Shown here: in pieces, positions 31,327-42,185 of the stretch
Position numbering within the stretch: the first letter of the stretch is position 1
Layout: the number at the start of each line of letters is the position of its first letter
DNA from: Helianthus annuus
Lineage: Eukaryota; Streptophyta; Magnoliopsida; Asterales; Asteraceae
DNA: 64,000 nt
NCBI RefSeq assembly: GCF_002127325.2
Contig: NC_035436.2
Location: 27,091,854 to 27,155,853, forward strand
Direction of reading: 5' to 3'
Translations under genes and position numbers: made by a program
Notes under the pieces: generated by a model
What the model was told of the DNA's origin: nothing
The model's input: only the letters and a program-made list of their open reading frames with translations
Databases searched by the model: none

Positions 31327-33787
31327 TGTCACACCCCCAAAATCCACCTGCGGATAACACCCGCTTCGAGGGCGTGACTGACCAGGATCCAGCCACCAAT
31401 TATACTGAATAATTAAGTTGATAACAAAAGTAATACTTACTAACCATAAGATTAGCAAATATCAAGTTCAGAGTTTAAGGTTTTAAGTTCAAACAGTTAA
31501 TAAGTAGCGGAAGCATAAGTAAGGCAGTTTAAACAAAGTTCATAATTCAAAATAAGGTAACACCCAACACAAGGGTGAACAGACACTACACGTTCCCAAG
31601 CAGCAAGCTCCTTCGTCACGGGTTACCTGCAAAGCATGCAGTAAGGGGTCAACAATAATGCTGAGTGAGTTCACTAGTTGTCCAGTTTTAATTACCAAAA
31701 ACTTGTTTCACCGGTTAATTTATCCGTTTATACATGCCATGGGGAGCTACCCCAAAAGTTAGCGACTAAACTGTTTTTCCAATACCGAACACTAGGTAAC
31801 CGTTGCGTATCCGCAGGATGCCCCGATGTCAATGTTCTATCATCATTGACGGATGTCTGAGTACATTAGTTCACGACCGATCCCAAACCAGGGCACGGTG
31901 TGAGGCTGGTAAACACCTAAATAGCGCTATCAACTAATAACCCGTTCGCCTGACCCCGACGACTAATCGGTATTTGTAGTAGGGACTTGAGTGATAGAGT
32001 TTCGTTTAGTGCCGTTAGTTGCAATCCGTATAAACAGTAATTAACCAAAAGGTTTCCCAATACCAGGGAAGGAAAAGTAAGTTTTGTTCCCAATAACTAG
32101 GGAAGGTATGTAAATGGTATCCCCTTTTACCAGGGGATAGGATTGTTTTAGTCTCGTGTCCCAAACCACCGGGACGCATGCTTTTAAGTTGTGAACTCAC
32201 CTTGGGTTGCTCGGTAGATTTGGGTTACTTGGTCAAACACGCTGGTCACCACGTCCTAACATGGTTACCGGTATAGGTCAGGTTCGGTATACAAGCATTC
32301 ACGTAAAACACATACTGGCACGTAACATACATACAAATAAGCAGTCGTTGGGTTATTGGGCCGGCCTAAACAATTAAGCAGTCAACAGCAACACATAATC
32401 CAGTCAACAGATAGCCCAAGTTAACACATATCGGCCCAAAAACCAAAATGGACAGCCCACTCGCAACCAGAAGATCTCGAGTCGCAACCAGGTGGTCTCG
32501 GCTTGTCATGCTGTGGTTGCGAGTCGCAACCGTGGTCTCGAGTTGTCACGTTGTGGTTGCGAGTCGCAACCGTCGTAGTCTCGAGTCGTAATCGTGCGGT
32601 TTCGACTTGTCACGCTTTGGTTGCGAGTCGCAACCGTGTGGTTTCGAGTCGTAATGCCGTGGTTGCGAGTCGGAAACTGTCATTTTCATGCACACGTGAT
32701 GATGCAGAACCATCAGTCCAATTTGTACATATGAAATCAGACCCAGATTAGGAAACAACCAATGAGGTTTCACAAACAACTTTTCCTAATCTGACCCTTA
32801 AACCAAATAGATCAAACTTTCCCATTTTTGAATCTTCAAACCACATTCAAACAAGTTCATCTTACATTCATAGTTTTCTAGGGTTTTCATGCCAACATAA
32901 ACACACATTTATGAACCGAAAATCACATATTTTTAACAAGATCATGATGCAAAAACAAGAAAACATACATTATATATCCGAAATCTTAAGTTTAGCATCA
33001 TTATTTTGCAAGGAAACAATGAAGCATAGTATGGTTAGCCATTAACATTCTTAGATCATTATTTGTTAGTCATTTAAACATGTTATCAAGCTTTGTACAC
33101 AAGGGTTTTCACATATAGTCAAGTTTCACAAATCATACTAAAAATCATACAAAAACTACTAACCAAGCATTTCTTAGTTCATAAGCATTTTATTCATCAA
33201 GCATTCAAAGCATCATTCACACAAAATAGGACACTAACCGGTTAGAAGAAGAAGCCGAAAACAAGGAAAAGAACCGAGAAGATGGAGTGTCCGAGTTAGT
33301 GGTGATGAACTTGTCCGAGTCCTCTTGTCCGAGATCCAAGCTTGAACCGAAAGAGGAAGAAGAGAATGGGTTGTTGTTGAAGGTTTACTAGAGAATAGGA
33401 GAAGTGTGGATGTGTGGTGTAACAAATGAGGGAAATGGGGGAAAGTGGGGGATTTATATACAAGGGGGTTTTCGGGTTGGGCTTGGGATTTCGGCCCAAG
33501 CCGGTTACGGCCCAAAGGCCCACTCGAGACCGAGTGGCCCACTCGCAACCGCCCGGTTGCGAGTCATGGTCTCGACTCACATACATTTATATATAATACG
33601 TACATTCAACACACATTAAGCAAATAAAGATCACGTTTCCATTTAATAATATTTATATACACAAAATATTACAAGGTGTTCGTTCGGAAAAACCTAGAGT
33701 GTCACATTATCCCCAAGTTTTAAGAACTTTCGTCCCGAAAGTTAAGGCAGCCACTGCCAAGCTAGCGTGTTTCAACGGGGTGTCACA
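31327..33787 (-). repeat. 5' LTR of Tekay-1
   Basis: It is 2461 bp, identical in length to the 3' LTR and with about three base differences. The TATA box on the minus strand is at 33453-33460. It ends at TSD AATAA and viral sequence resumes. Confidence 0.9.
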
Positions 33788-34045
33788 AATAAAGGTATCA
33801 TAACTTTGTTAGATGTTATGTTAATATCTAGCCCATAATATAAATGATGATCTCTAGGTTTTATTCCTAGTTTTTGTAAAGTATTCATTTTAAATCCTGA
33901 ATGGTTTGATAATGAGAAATTTTCATGTTGTATTTGTTTAAGTTTTTTCTTATCTATTAATACTTCTTGTTTATATTCTCCAAATTGTTCATTTTGGCAA
34001 TCAATTATATCATCATCTATTTTACTAGTGGTGGCTATATCTAAT

Positions 34046-34246
34046 CTATTCATCTTCGGATGATGTGTATTCTGTTTCGGTTAATATAAATATGCTTTCA
34101 TCAGAATCTTCATTATGAAAATCATTAATTTGTATAAATTCTCCTTCATTCATCATTTTTTCAATGTCTTCATCTATTTCAAAGATCTTGAGATTTTTAT
34201 TAAATTTCTTAGGACATTTATTTGCATAATGTCCTTCTTCATGACA
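34046..34246 (-). pseudogene. Viral coat protein C-terminal fragment (V3)
   Basis: It encodes the last ~66 coat residues, including part of the CCHC knuckle ('CHEEGHYANKCPKK') and the acidic tail, overlapping the movement protein start by 8 nt. Upstream it is replaced by the CATA microsatellite, whose translation (repeats of Met-Tyr-Val-Cys) is fused to it by chance. Confidence 0.8.
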
Positions 34247-35017
34247 TACATACATACATACATACATACATACATACATACATACATACATACATACATA
34301 CATACATACTACATACATACATACATACATACATACATACATACATACATACATACATACATACATACATACATACATACATACATACATACATACATAC
34401 ATACATACATACATACATACATACATACATACATACATACATACATACATACATACATACATACATACATACATACATACATACATACATACATACATAC
34501 ATACATACATACATACATACATACATACATACATACATACATACATACATACATACATACATACATACATACATACATACATACATACATACATACATAC
34601 ATACATACATACATACATACATACATACATACATACATACATACATACATACATACATACATACATACATACATACATACATACATACATACATACATAC
34701 ATACATACATACATACATACATACATACATACATACATACATACATACATACATACATACATACATACATACATACATACATACATACATACATACATAC
34801 ATACATACATACATACATACATACATACATACATACATACATACATACATACATACATACATACATACATACATACATACATACATACATACATACATAC
34901 ATACATACATACATACATACATACATACATACATACATACATACATACATACATACATACATACATACATACATACATACATACATACATACATACATAC
35001 ATACATACATACATACA

Positions 35018-35048
<31 letters not shown>

Positions 35049-35562
35049 CATACATACATACATACATACATACATACATACATACATACATACATACATA
35101 CATACATACATACATACATACATACATACATACATACATACATACATACATACATACATACATACATACATACATACATACATACATACATACATACATA
35201 CATACATACATACATACATACATACATACATACATACATACATACATACATACATACATACATACATACATACATACATACATACATACATACATACATA
35301 CATACATACATACATACATACATACATACATACATACATACATACATACATACATACATACATACATACATACATACATACATACATACATACATACATA
35401 CATACATACATACATACATACATACATACATACATACATACATACATACATACATACATACATACATACATACATACATACATACATACATACATACATA
35501 CATACATACATACATACATACATACATACATACATACATACATACAAACATACATACATATA
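34244..35562. repeat. (CATA)n microsatellite, about 1.3 kb
   Basis: This is a near-perfect tetranucleotide array of about 330 units. Interruptions are near 34309 (register shift), 35019 (one base missing) and 35547 (an A for a T). It starts inside viral coat sequence (tcatgaca) and ends at a foldback element. All long ORFs here on both strands are translations of the repeat. Confidence 0.97.
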
Positions 35563-36500
35563 GGGGAGGATCTAGAGAAAACGACTAAAAGTGTGAAAAC
35601 GGTGAGAACGATTTTGGTAACTTACACTAAGGGTAATATTGCCAAAAGTCTCATTGCCACTCACATGCCAAAGACCATGCACATGCAAGTCACATAAATA
35701 TTCGACCATCTTTTTTAAACTCTGGTAACTTTTCTATACGTGATTTTTTTTAAATTACACCATAAAATCAAGTGTTTTATTATCTTTCCAACGAGTATAC
35801 TATTGTTATACTTTTCAATTAAAAAAATGACATGAAGTGGGTGTTTAATAAAAATGCCTTAAAAAACCAAGTTCCGAAAAACGCCATGAAAAATAACCAG
35901 TTGAGAACGCCATAAAACAACACGTTCAGTAAAACGCCATGAAAAACTCAGTTGAAAACGCCATAAAAACACCCGGTTCAGAAAAACACCATGAAAACCT
36001 TAGTTGAAAACGCCATAAAAACACCAAGTTTAGAAAAACGCCATAAAAATCCTAGTTCAAAACGCCATAAAAACACCTAGTTCAGAAAAACAGCATAAAA
36101 CACCTAATTCAGGAAAACACCTTAAAACTAGGTGACAACGCCATAAAAACACAAAGTTGAAAATGCCATAAAAAACTCAGTTCATTTTTTTCGAAAACTA
36201 TATCAATAGTATACTCGTTAGAAAGATAAAAAATGCTAAGTTTTATGGTGTAATTTTTTAGAAAAATAATCACGTATAAAAAAGTTATTAGCGTTTAAAT
36301 ATGATGGGGAAAATTGCATGTGATTAGCATGCGCACCCTTCTTTGGATCTTCCAATCTTACCCCTCCTGGTAGTTCTAAGGTCCCCATTATTTACAAAAA
36401 TACCACTGCATCGTCTTAGCCACAAATCACAAAGATCTTCTGGCTGAAAATCGTTCTCACCGTTTTCACACTGTAAATCGTTTTCTCCTGATCCTGCTTT
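35563..36500. mobile_element. Foldback-1: inverted-repeat element with internal minisatellite
   Basis: The left arm (~35563-35830) and right arm (~36190-36500) are inverted repeats. The outer ends 'ggatc..agagaaaacga..gtgtgaaaacggtgagaacg' and the inner parts 'tacgtgatt...ttacaccataaaa...cgagtatactattg' correspond. The centre (~35855-36185) is a degenerate minisatellite of 'agttcagaaaaacgccataaaaacacc' units of ~25-30 bp. It is bounded by CATA on the left and TA-rich sequence on the right. No ORF is present. Related arms occur at 53422-53705 and 57820-57933. Class is uncertain; non-autonomous DNA transposon is most likely. Confidence 0.65.
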
Positions 36501-36520
36501 TATATTTATATATATATATA

Positions 36521-36965
36521 TTGTATATAAGAAAAAGGTAGAGAACACGAGGATTTTTTTTTTTTTTGTAAAATAGGTACTTAGTTTGTTTAAAATATAT
36601 AAAATAGTTTCCTTTAATGAACAAAAGAGGCCTGTGAATACCTTTGTGTGCCTCACGTTCACCACGTGTGGCGATGGTAGGGGGTACCCCAGACCCACAA
36701 CCCACATGGTTTGGCCACAAGCCCGTCGACGTCCCTAATACATATCGATCTCTAGGTAAGCATAATCACTAATAAATCACTAATAAGTTTGCCCATTAAT
36801 AAAAGCTGACAAGTTGTTACCGACATATTTTTATCGGTAACTTCCTTCATGAAAATTTTTATATTTTAGTAATACTCATCTATTTAAGAGGTTTTAAAAA
36901 GAAAGAGTTTTACTATTTTCTTTCTCGTGGTTGTAAACTTAATTCTACCACCTGCTTTCTTTTTT
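36521..36965. repeat. Dispersed repeat, copy 1
   Basis: 'gtagagaacacgaggatttt' through 'cttaattctaccacctgc' is closely repeated at ~58361-58771. It has no convincing ORF. In both places it lies next to a foldback element and AT-rich microsatellite. Confidence 0.7.
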
Positions 36966-37124
36966 ATTATTTTAACCAAACATTTTTCCTTTATTTTCCA
37001 ATATCGTTAGCTTTGCATACATCTTTAATAACACCATCAGCCCATTTTGTAACCAATAATATCTACCAGATTAACGTGTCTACAAAAATAGATGTTAATA
37101 TTTGGTATGGCGATGGTCCTCCCT
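36966..37124. other. Unassigned AT-rich sequence
   Basis: I see no gene, repeat or motif in this stretch before the MULE target duplication. Confidence 0.5.
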
Positions 37125-37133
37125 TATTTTCTT

Positions 37134-37378
37134 AGAGTAAATTACAAAACTCGTCATTTATGTATGTATGTTATTTCAAATCATGTCCTTTGTCTTCAAT
37201 AATTACATTAATCATACCTAATGTTTACAAATCCTAACATGTTATATCCTTTACCTTAAACCCAATTAATTTTCGCAGTTAAGTGTAGTCACATGGGGCC
37301 CACGTGAGGGCATTCATATCTTTTAACCTACACATCTCTTTCCCCCGTTTTAAAACCCCAAATAACCCTTACTAGTTA
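37134..37378 (+). repeat. Left TIR of MULE-like element
   Basis: It pairs with the reverse complement of ~51460-51708. Shared words include 'catgtcctttgtcttcaata' and 'ttttaacctac'. Confidence 0.75.
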
Positions 37379-37689
37379 CAGCTGTAAAAACCCATCAGTT
37401 GTCACACCATCACCAACCTCTAGCCAGTCCACTCGCCGACCAACAGAAACCCAACATCATCAACCACCAACTCAAGAGCTAAACCGCCGTAATCCTTCAT
37501 AAGTTGTCAAAAAATTGAAGCAATAAGGTGGGAACTTATGACAATGTCAGTAATTCGGTGTTTGCCAAGCTACACCAAAATGGGATACGCACAAAAACTC
37601 TGACTCATAGGAGTTCTCCTGGAACCCTAGGCACAACCGGTAACGTCGCCAACATCATCGTCTGCTTCGATTGAGTCCATCATCATTAA
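37379..37689. other. MULE-like interior, left part
   Basis: CA-rich sequence with no clear ORF, ending at the solo-LTR insertion. It might be captured host sequence (Pack-MULE), but nothing is recognisable. Confidence 0.4.
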
Positions 37690-39449
37690 TGTGACAACTG
37701 TGCTCTATAAGCGATGTACGATGTAAAACAATATCGTTTATCAATAAAATGATGTGTTTTGGAGTTAATATGTGTGTATTTGTGTTTGACGATTTTACGA
37801 TTTGATTCTAGTTCGATTTGAAGCTTTAAATCATTTTCTGGAAAGTTATACGCAAACTGATGCGTAAATGTAATAAGTTTAACGCCACAAACACTCCGGA
37901 ACAGTGACATAGGCTTAACATAACTTAAATGTACTCAGTTTAACCTTTACATAACTTAGAAATAAGTTTTGGATGATTTGGTGTGTCGAAAACAAGTTTA
38001 TTCGATCGCAGGGACTATTTGTGTCAAATTGCGAAACTATACCGATACGTATGGTAACGAACATTCTGGAACTTGATCAGAAGCTTAGAATACCCTATAT
38101 ATCCTTTACATAGCTTAGAAATAGGCTTTGAGGGGTCGTTATGCGAAAAAGTGCTTATTTGATCAATAGGGACTAAAAGCGTCAAAAAGTGCATAAGTTT
38201 GCATTTTCGCGCATATCTTACGTTCTGAACATATCCGGACATTCAAAATTTTTTGTAATCATTAAAATATTTTATTTTAGTGATTGGAATGCAAAAATAC
38301 CATTCGTCGTGAAATTTGGATCGTTTTCACGTCCCTTCGAGTTTTCATCGTAATTAACCGTATAACGTGACCGTACGACCAAAGGAACCGACATCCGAGA
38401 TATTTTCAAGCATATTTCATGTTCCCTATGCTTTAACTTCATTGTAGAACCTTGAAATGGGGTTAACGGGGCTTAAAAACGTCATAATCTAAGTTTATAA
38501 CATGCAGGGACCATTTTTGTCATTCTGTCAAACATGCCCTCGCGGGCCGCGTAGGCTGAAGAACCATTCTACGCGGGGCACGACAACCTGCCATTACAGA
38601 AACTTTGAATCTGGTCTTTGCAGCTGATTTTAATGGTTTTAACCCCTGATTTTGAATACAATGGACTTGTTTTTAAGTTCCCCTTGTATTGTAATCTATG
38701 GGCACAAGTGTGTGGCTTGGATTAACCTTTGATTCTTGCAAAAACACTTGTCAAGATCTTGTTAACTCAAGACTTTCTATAAATATCCACTTGCTTCATT
38801 CTCATTCTTCACACAAATTGATTCTAATATGCTCTAAGTTGAAGTTTAGGCTTCATACCTGAGTGTTTTGAATCAATTCTTCCTTGTTTGGACCTTTTGT
38901 AAGCATCTTTCATGCTTTTTATGCTTTTCAAGCATGAAAGTCAAACAATGTTTGACTTTCTGCTTTGACCATGAATTGGTCAACACAAAGTTCGTTTGAA
39001 CTTTGCAACGTGAGCGTAATCATGATGGTTATAGTCCCTTGTGACTATACCTACTGATTACCACGTTGATTAGTCGAAGTGACGAGTCAAAGTTACGGTC
39101 AAAATACGTATATATGCGTATTTTGCAACGAAGCAACTTCTAGGTATCAAAACACTTTGTCACTTTTAGTCTAGTGGTCGTAAGTCAAGCGGTCTTGACA
39201 ACCTCTTAGACTTTCGAACCCGACCCGTTTGGTCGATTGTTAGGATCCGGCCAAGCATATTTTATGACCATAGTTGTATAGGGAATAACCTTCCGAGGTT
39301 ATACCTTATGGTCACTTAGTTTAATTAGTTGTATGATAGGTAGTTTATACGCCTTAGGAAAATGACCAAAATGCCCTTTTCATGAATAATTTGAATTTAA
39401 GCATATGTAACTTAATTTTTTTCATTTAAACTGATTATGCAACATATTT

Positions 39450-39700
39450 TGTCACACCCCCAAAATCCACCCGCGGATGACACCCGCTTTGAGGGCGTGA
39501 CTGACCAGGATCCAGCCACCAATTATACTGAATAACAAAGTTGATAACAAAAGTAATACTTACTAACCGTAAGATTAGCAAATATCAAGTTTAGAGTTCA
39601 ATGTTTTAAGATCAGAGTAAAAAGTAGCGGAAGCATAATTAACAGATTTTTCCCCTTTTTAAAACCAAGTTCACTATAACCAATGGCTCTGATACCAATC
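39450..39700 (-). repeat. Truncated extra LTR and leader of Tekay-2
   Basis: The first ~194 bp of an LTR are joined at 'ttaacag/atttttcccc' to the 57-nt leader that carries the tRNA-Met PBS (39680-39697). This is followed immediately by the next LTR. It is the remnant of a second, internally deleted element sharing the middle LTR. Confidence 0.8.
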
Positions 39701-42170
39701 TGTCACACCCCCAAAATCCACCCGCGGATGACACCCGCTTTGAGGGCGTGACTGACCAGGATCCAGCCACCAATTATACTGAATAACAAAGTTGATAACA
39801 AAAGTAATACTTACTAACCGTAAGATTAGCAAATATCAAGTTTAGAGTTCAATGTTTTAAGATCAGAGTAAAAAGTAGCGTAAGCATAATTAACAGTTTT
39901 AAACAATGTTCATAAGGTAAGCATGATAAATGCCCAACACACGGGCAGACGACCACTACACATCCCAAGCAGCTGCTCCAGTCACTGGCCACCTGCAAAG
40001 CATGCAGTAAGGGGGTCAACAATAATGCTGAGTGAGTTCACTAGTTGTCCAGTTTTAATTACTAAAAACTTGTTTCACCAGTTAATTTATCCGTTTATAC
40101 ATGCCATGGGGAGCTACCCCAAAAGTTAGCGACTAAACTGTTTTTTCCAATACCGAACACTAGGTAACCGTTTGCGTTTCCGCAGGATGCCCCGATGTCA
40201 ATGTTCTATCATCATTGACGGATGCCTGAGTACATTAGTTCACGACCGATCCCATACCATGGCACGGTGTGAGGCTGGTAAGACCTAAATAGCGCTATCA
40301 ACTAATAACCCGTTCGCCTGGCACCGGCGACTAATCGGTATTATGTAGTAGGGACTTGAGTGATAGAGTTGCGTTTAGTGCCGTTGGTTGCATTCCGTAT
40401 AAACAGTAATTAACTAAAAGATTTCCCCAATGCAAGGGAAGATAAAGTAAGTTTGTTCCCAATAACTAGGGAAGGAATGTAGACGGTATCCCCTTTACAA
40501 GGGGATAGGGTTGTTTTAGTCTCGTGTCCCAAACCACCGGGACGCATGCTTTTAAGTTGTGAACTCACCTTGGGTTGCTCGGTATGATACGTTACTTGGT
40601 TAAGTATGTTGGTCACCACGTCCTAGCATGGTTACCAAATATGGGTCAAGTCGGGTACAAGTAAACACATAGCGAACACGTAAGGCAATACACAAAGCAG
40701 TCACGTATAACATGCAATATACAAACAGTGGGGTATTGGGCCTAAACAGTAACAGTCACACAAGCAATCCAGTTAACAGTAAGCCCAACAGTCAAAAGCC
40801 CAATAACCCTAAGACAGTCCAGTCGAGACAAGAATGACTCGCAACCAAGGTTGCGACTCGCAACCGAGGTCTCGGTTCGTCACGTTTTGATTACGACTCG
40901 CAACCGGAGATTACGACTCGCAACCAGCAGTTCCGACTCGCAACCGGACTCGATACGCGTTGATTACGACTCGCAACCGGGAGGTCTCGACAAATCCTGC
41001 TGTGGTCTCGAGTAGCAACCAAAGGTTGCGACTCGCAACCGTGATTACGTGCACATGAAGGCCTTCTAGAACCTGTCACCTTGTACGACCCAATAGAAAT
41101 GCATTTTCATGAAACAAATATGTACTATCCACTAATATTGCATAAACATGTTTGTTTGTCTATTTCGTGCACAAAACAGATCAAAAACCATAATATTTGA
41201 ATGTTCATAACATCTTCATACATGTTCTTCATTTATTCAAACAATGTTCAAACAATATTCAAAACCACATTCATCATTTATAACCCAAAATCATGCATAA
41301 AGTCCCCTACCCGAGCCCTTAATATCAATCGGACAATAAACAAAGAAGACCATTCAACCTAAACAATATAACATATCCTCTTATTAGTAACATGAATCAC
41401 ATAGCTAGCACTTAGTCCGAAACATATAACCGATCTAACCAAACATCATAACAACCGGAAAAACACTCTATTTTGTCTAGTAAGAACAACAACAACAACA
41501 ATAATCAAGCATCATTTAGTAACAAGCAAATATAAACAACATCATCATCACTAACCGGTTCAAGAGTGACACAAAGGTGTTCAAGTTGGTGATGGATTGA
41601 AGCCTTCGAGTGATGATTCCAAGCTAATCCAAAGGGTGCTCTTGTTGGTCGGATCCGAGAAGGAGAAGGAAAGGAGAGGAAGGTGATTCTTTGAGGGTTT
41701 TAGGGTTTTAGTGAGAGAGATGAGAGGAGAGTGTGAGAGTGTTGTGAGATTTGTAAAAATGGTTAAGGGAGGGGTGGGTTGGTTTATATAGGATTTCGAG
41801 TGGGTTAGGGTTGCTTCTGGGTGGGCTAAGGGGTGACAAGGCCCAACCGGCCCATTGCTACAGTTCACTCGAGACCGTGGTCTCGAGTCGGGTTCTTAGA
41901 GGTCTCGGCCCACACATATATAACACACACTCATACCTATATATGTATATACATATCATACATACACACAAAGCAAGGATCACATAGAACATCAAAACAA
42001 TACACAACTTTTTCATTTAATAATATACGTACACACATGTTACATCGAAAGATTGTCCGGGAAATTCCGAAGTGTCACATTATCCCCAAGTTTTAGGAAC
42101 TTTCGTCCCGAAAGTTAAGGCAGCCACTGTCAAGCTAGTGTAAGTGAAAGCGTTTCAACGGGGTGTCACA
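39701..42170 (-). repeat. 3' (middle) LTR of Tekay-2
   Basis: 2470 bp, TGTCACACCCCC ... GGGGTGTCACA on the plus strand. TATATAAA on the minus strand is at 41783-41790, with the palindrome CTCGAGACCGTGGTCTCGAG at ~41868-41887 just upstream. GC-rich degenerate palindromes lie at 40835-41045. Confidence 0.9.
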
Positions 42171-42185
42171 TCATCCCCCCGTTAG
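42171..42185 (-). promoter_or_regulatory. Polypurine tract of Tekay-2
   Basis: The minus strand reads AACGGGGGGATGA directly before the 3' LTR, overlapping the polyprotein stop. Confidence 0.75.

Larger units (their letters stand above)
23945..33787 (-). mobile_element. Tekay-1: Ty3 chromovirus (Tekay/Del-like) inserted in V3
   Basis: Two 2461-bp LTRs bound a 4.9-kb interior on the minus strand, with TSD AATAA at 23940-23944 and 33788-33792. The uninterrupted target is in V2 near 3890-3905. The order Gag, protease, RT, RNase H, integrase, chromodomain identifies a chromovirus. The LTRs differ at only about three sites by eye, so insertion is recent. The polyprotein is nonetheless broken by two frameshifts and one stop, so this copy is defective. 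Confidence 0.92.
22924..34053 (-). pseudogene. Viral movement protein with retropepsin-like domain, split by Tekay-1 (V3)
   Basis: The N-terminal part (33793-34053) and the rest (22924-23944) flank the Tekay-1 insertion, with duplication of AATAA. There is also a ~21-nt in-frame loss near 33830 and a ~14-nt deletion near 23657 that shifts the frame between the 30K core and the C-terminal domain. The C-terminal 219 codons, with the Asp-Thr-Gly motif, remain open (22924-23583). Confidence 0.8.
18707..34246 (-). mobile_element. Endogenous caulimovirid copy V3 (long, split by Tekay-1)
   Basis: Minus-strand viral DNA at 18707-23944 and 33788-34246. Read 5'->3' it runs from the coat protein zinc finger (cut at 34246 by a CATA microsatellite) through movement protein, protease-RT-RNase H and transactivator-like ORF to the non-coding region and the first ~40 codons of ORF137. 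The protease-RT linker missing from V2 is intact here. Genes other than the transactivator-like ORF are broken. Confidence 0.85.

Noticed and set aside
34115..35697. Long ORFs on both strands with HTYI or MYVC repeats
   Set aside because: They are translations of the CATA microsatellite; every frame of a period-4 repeat without stops is open.
37379..37689. Host gene fragment captured in the MULE-like element
   Set aside because: No ORF or recognisable protein similarity; left as unassigned interior.
41581..41868. 95-codon ORF near the Tekay-2 LTR TATA box (and 48981-49268; similar at 25852-26204)
   Set aside because: Inside the LTR, Ser/Thr/Pro-rich, with no domain; probably part of the transcribed leader by chance.
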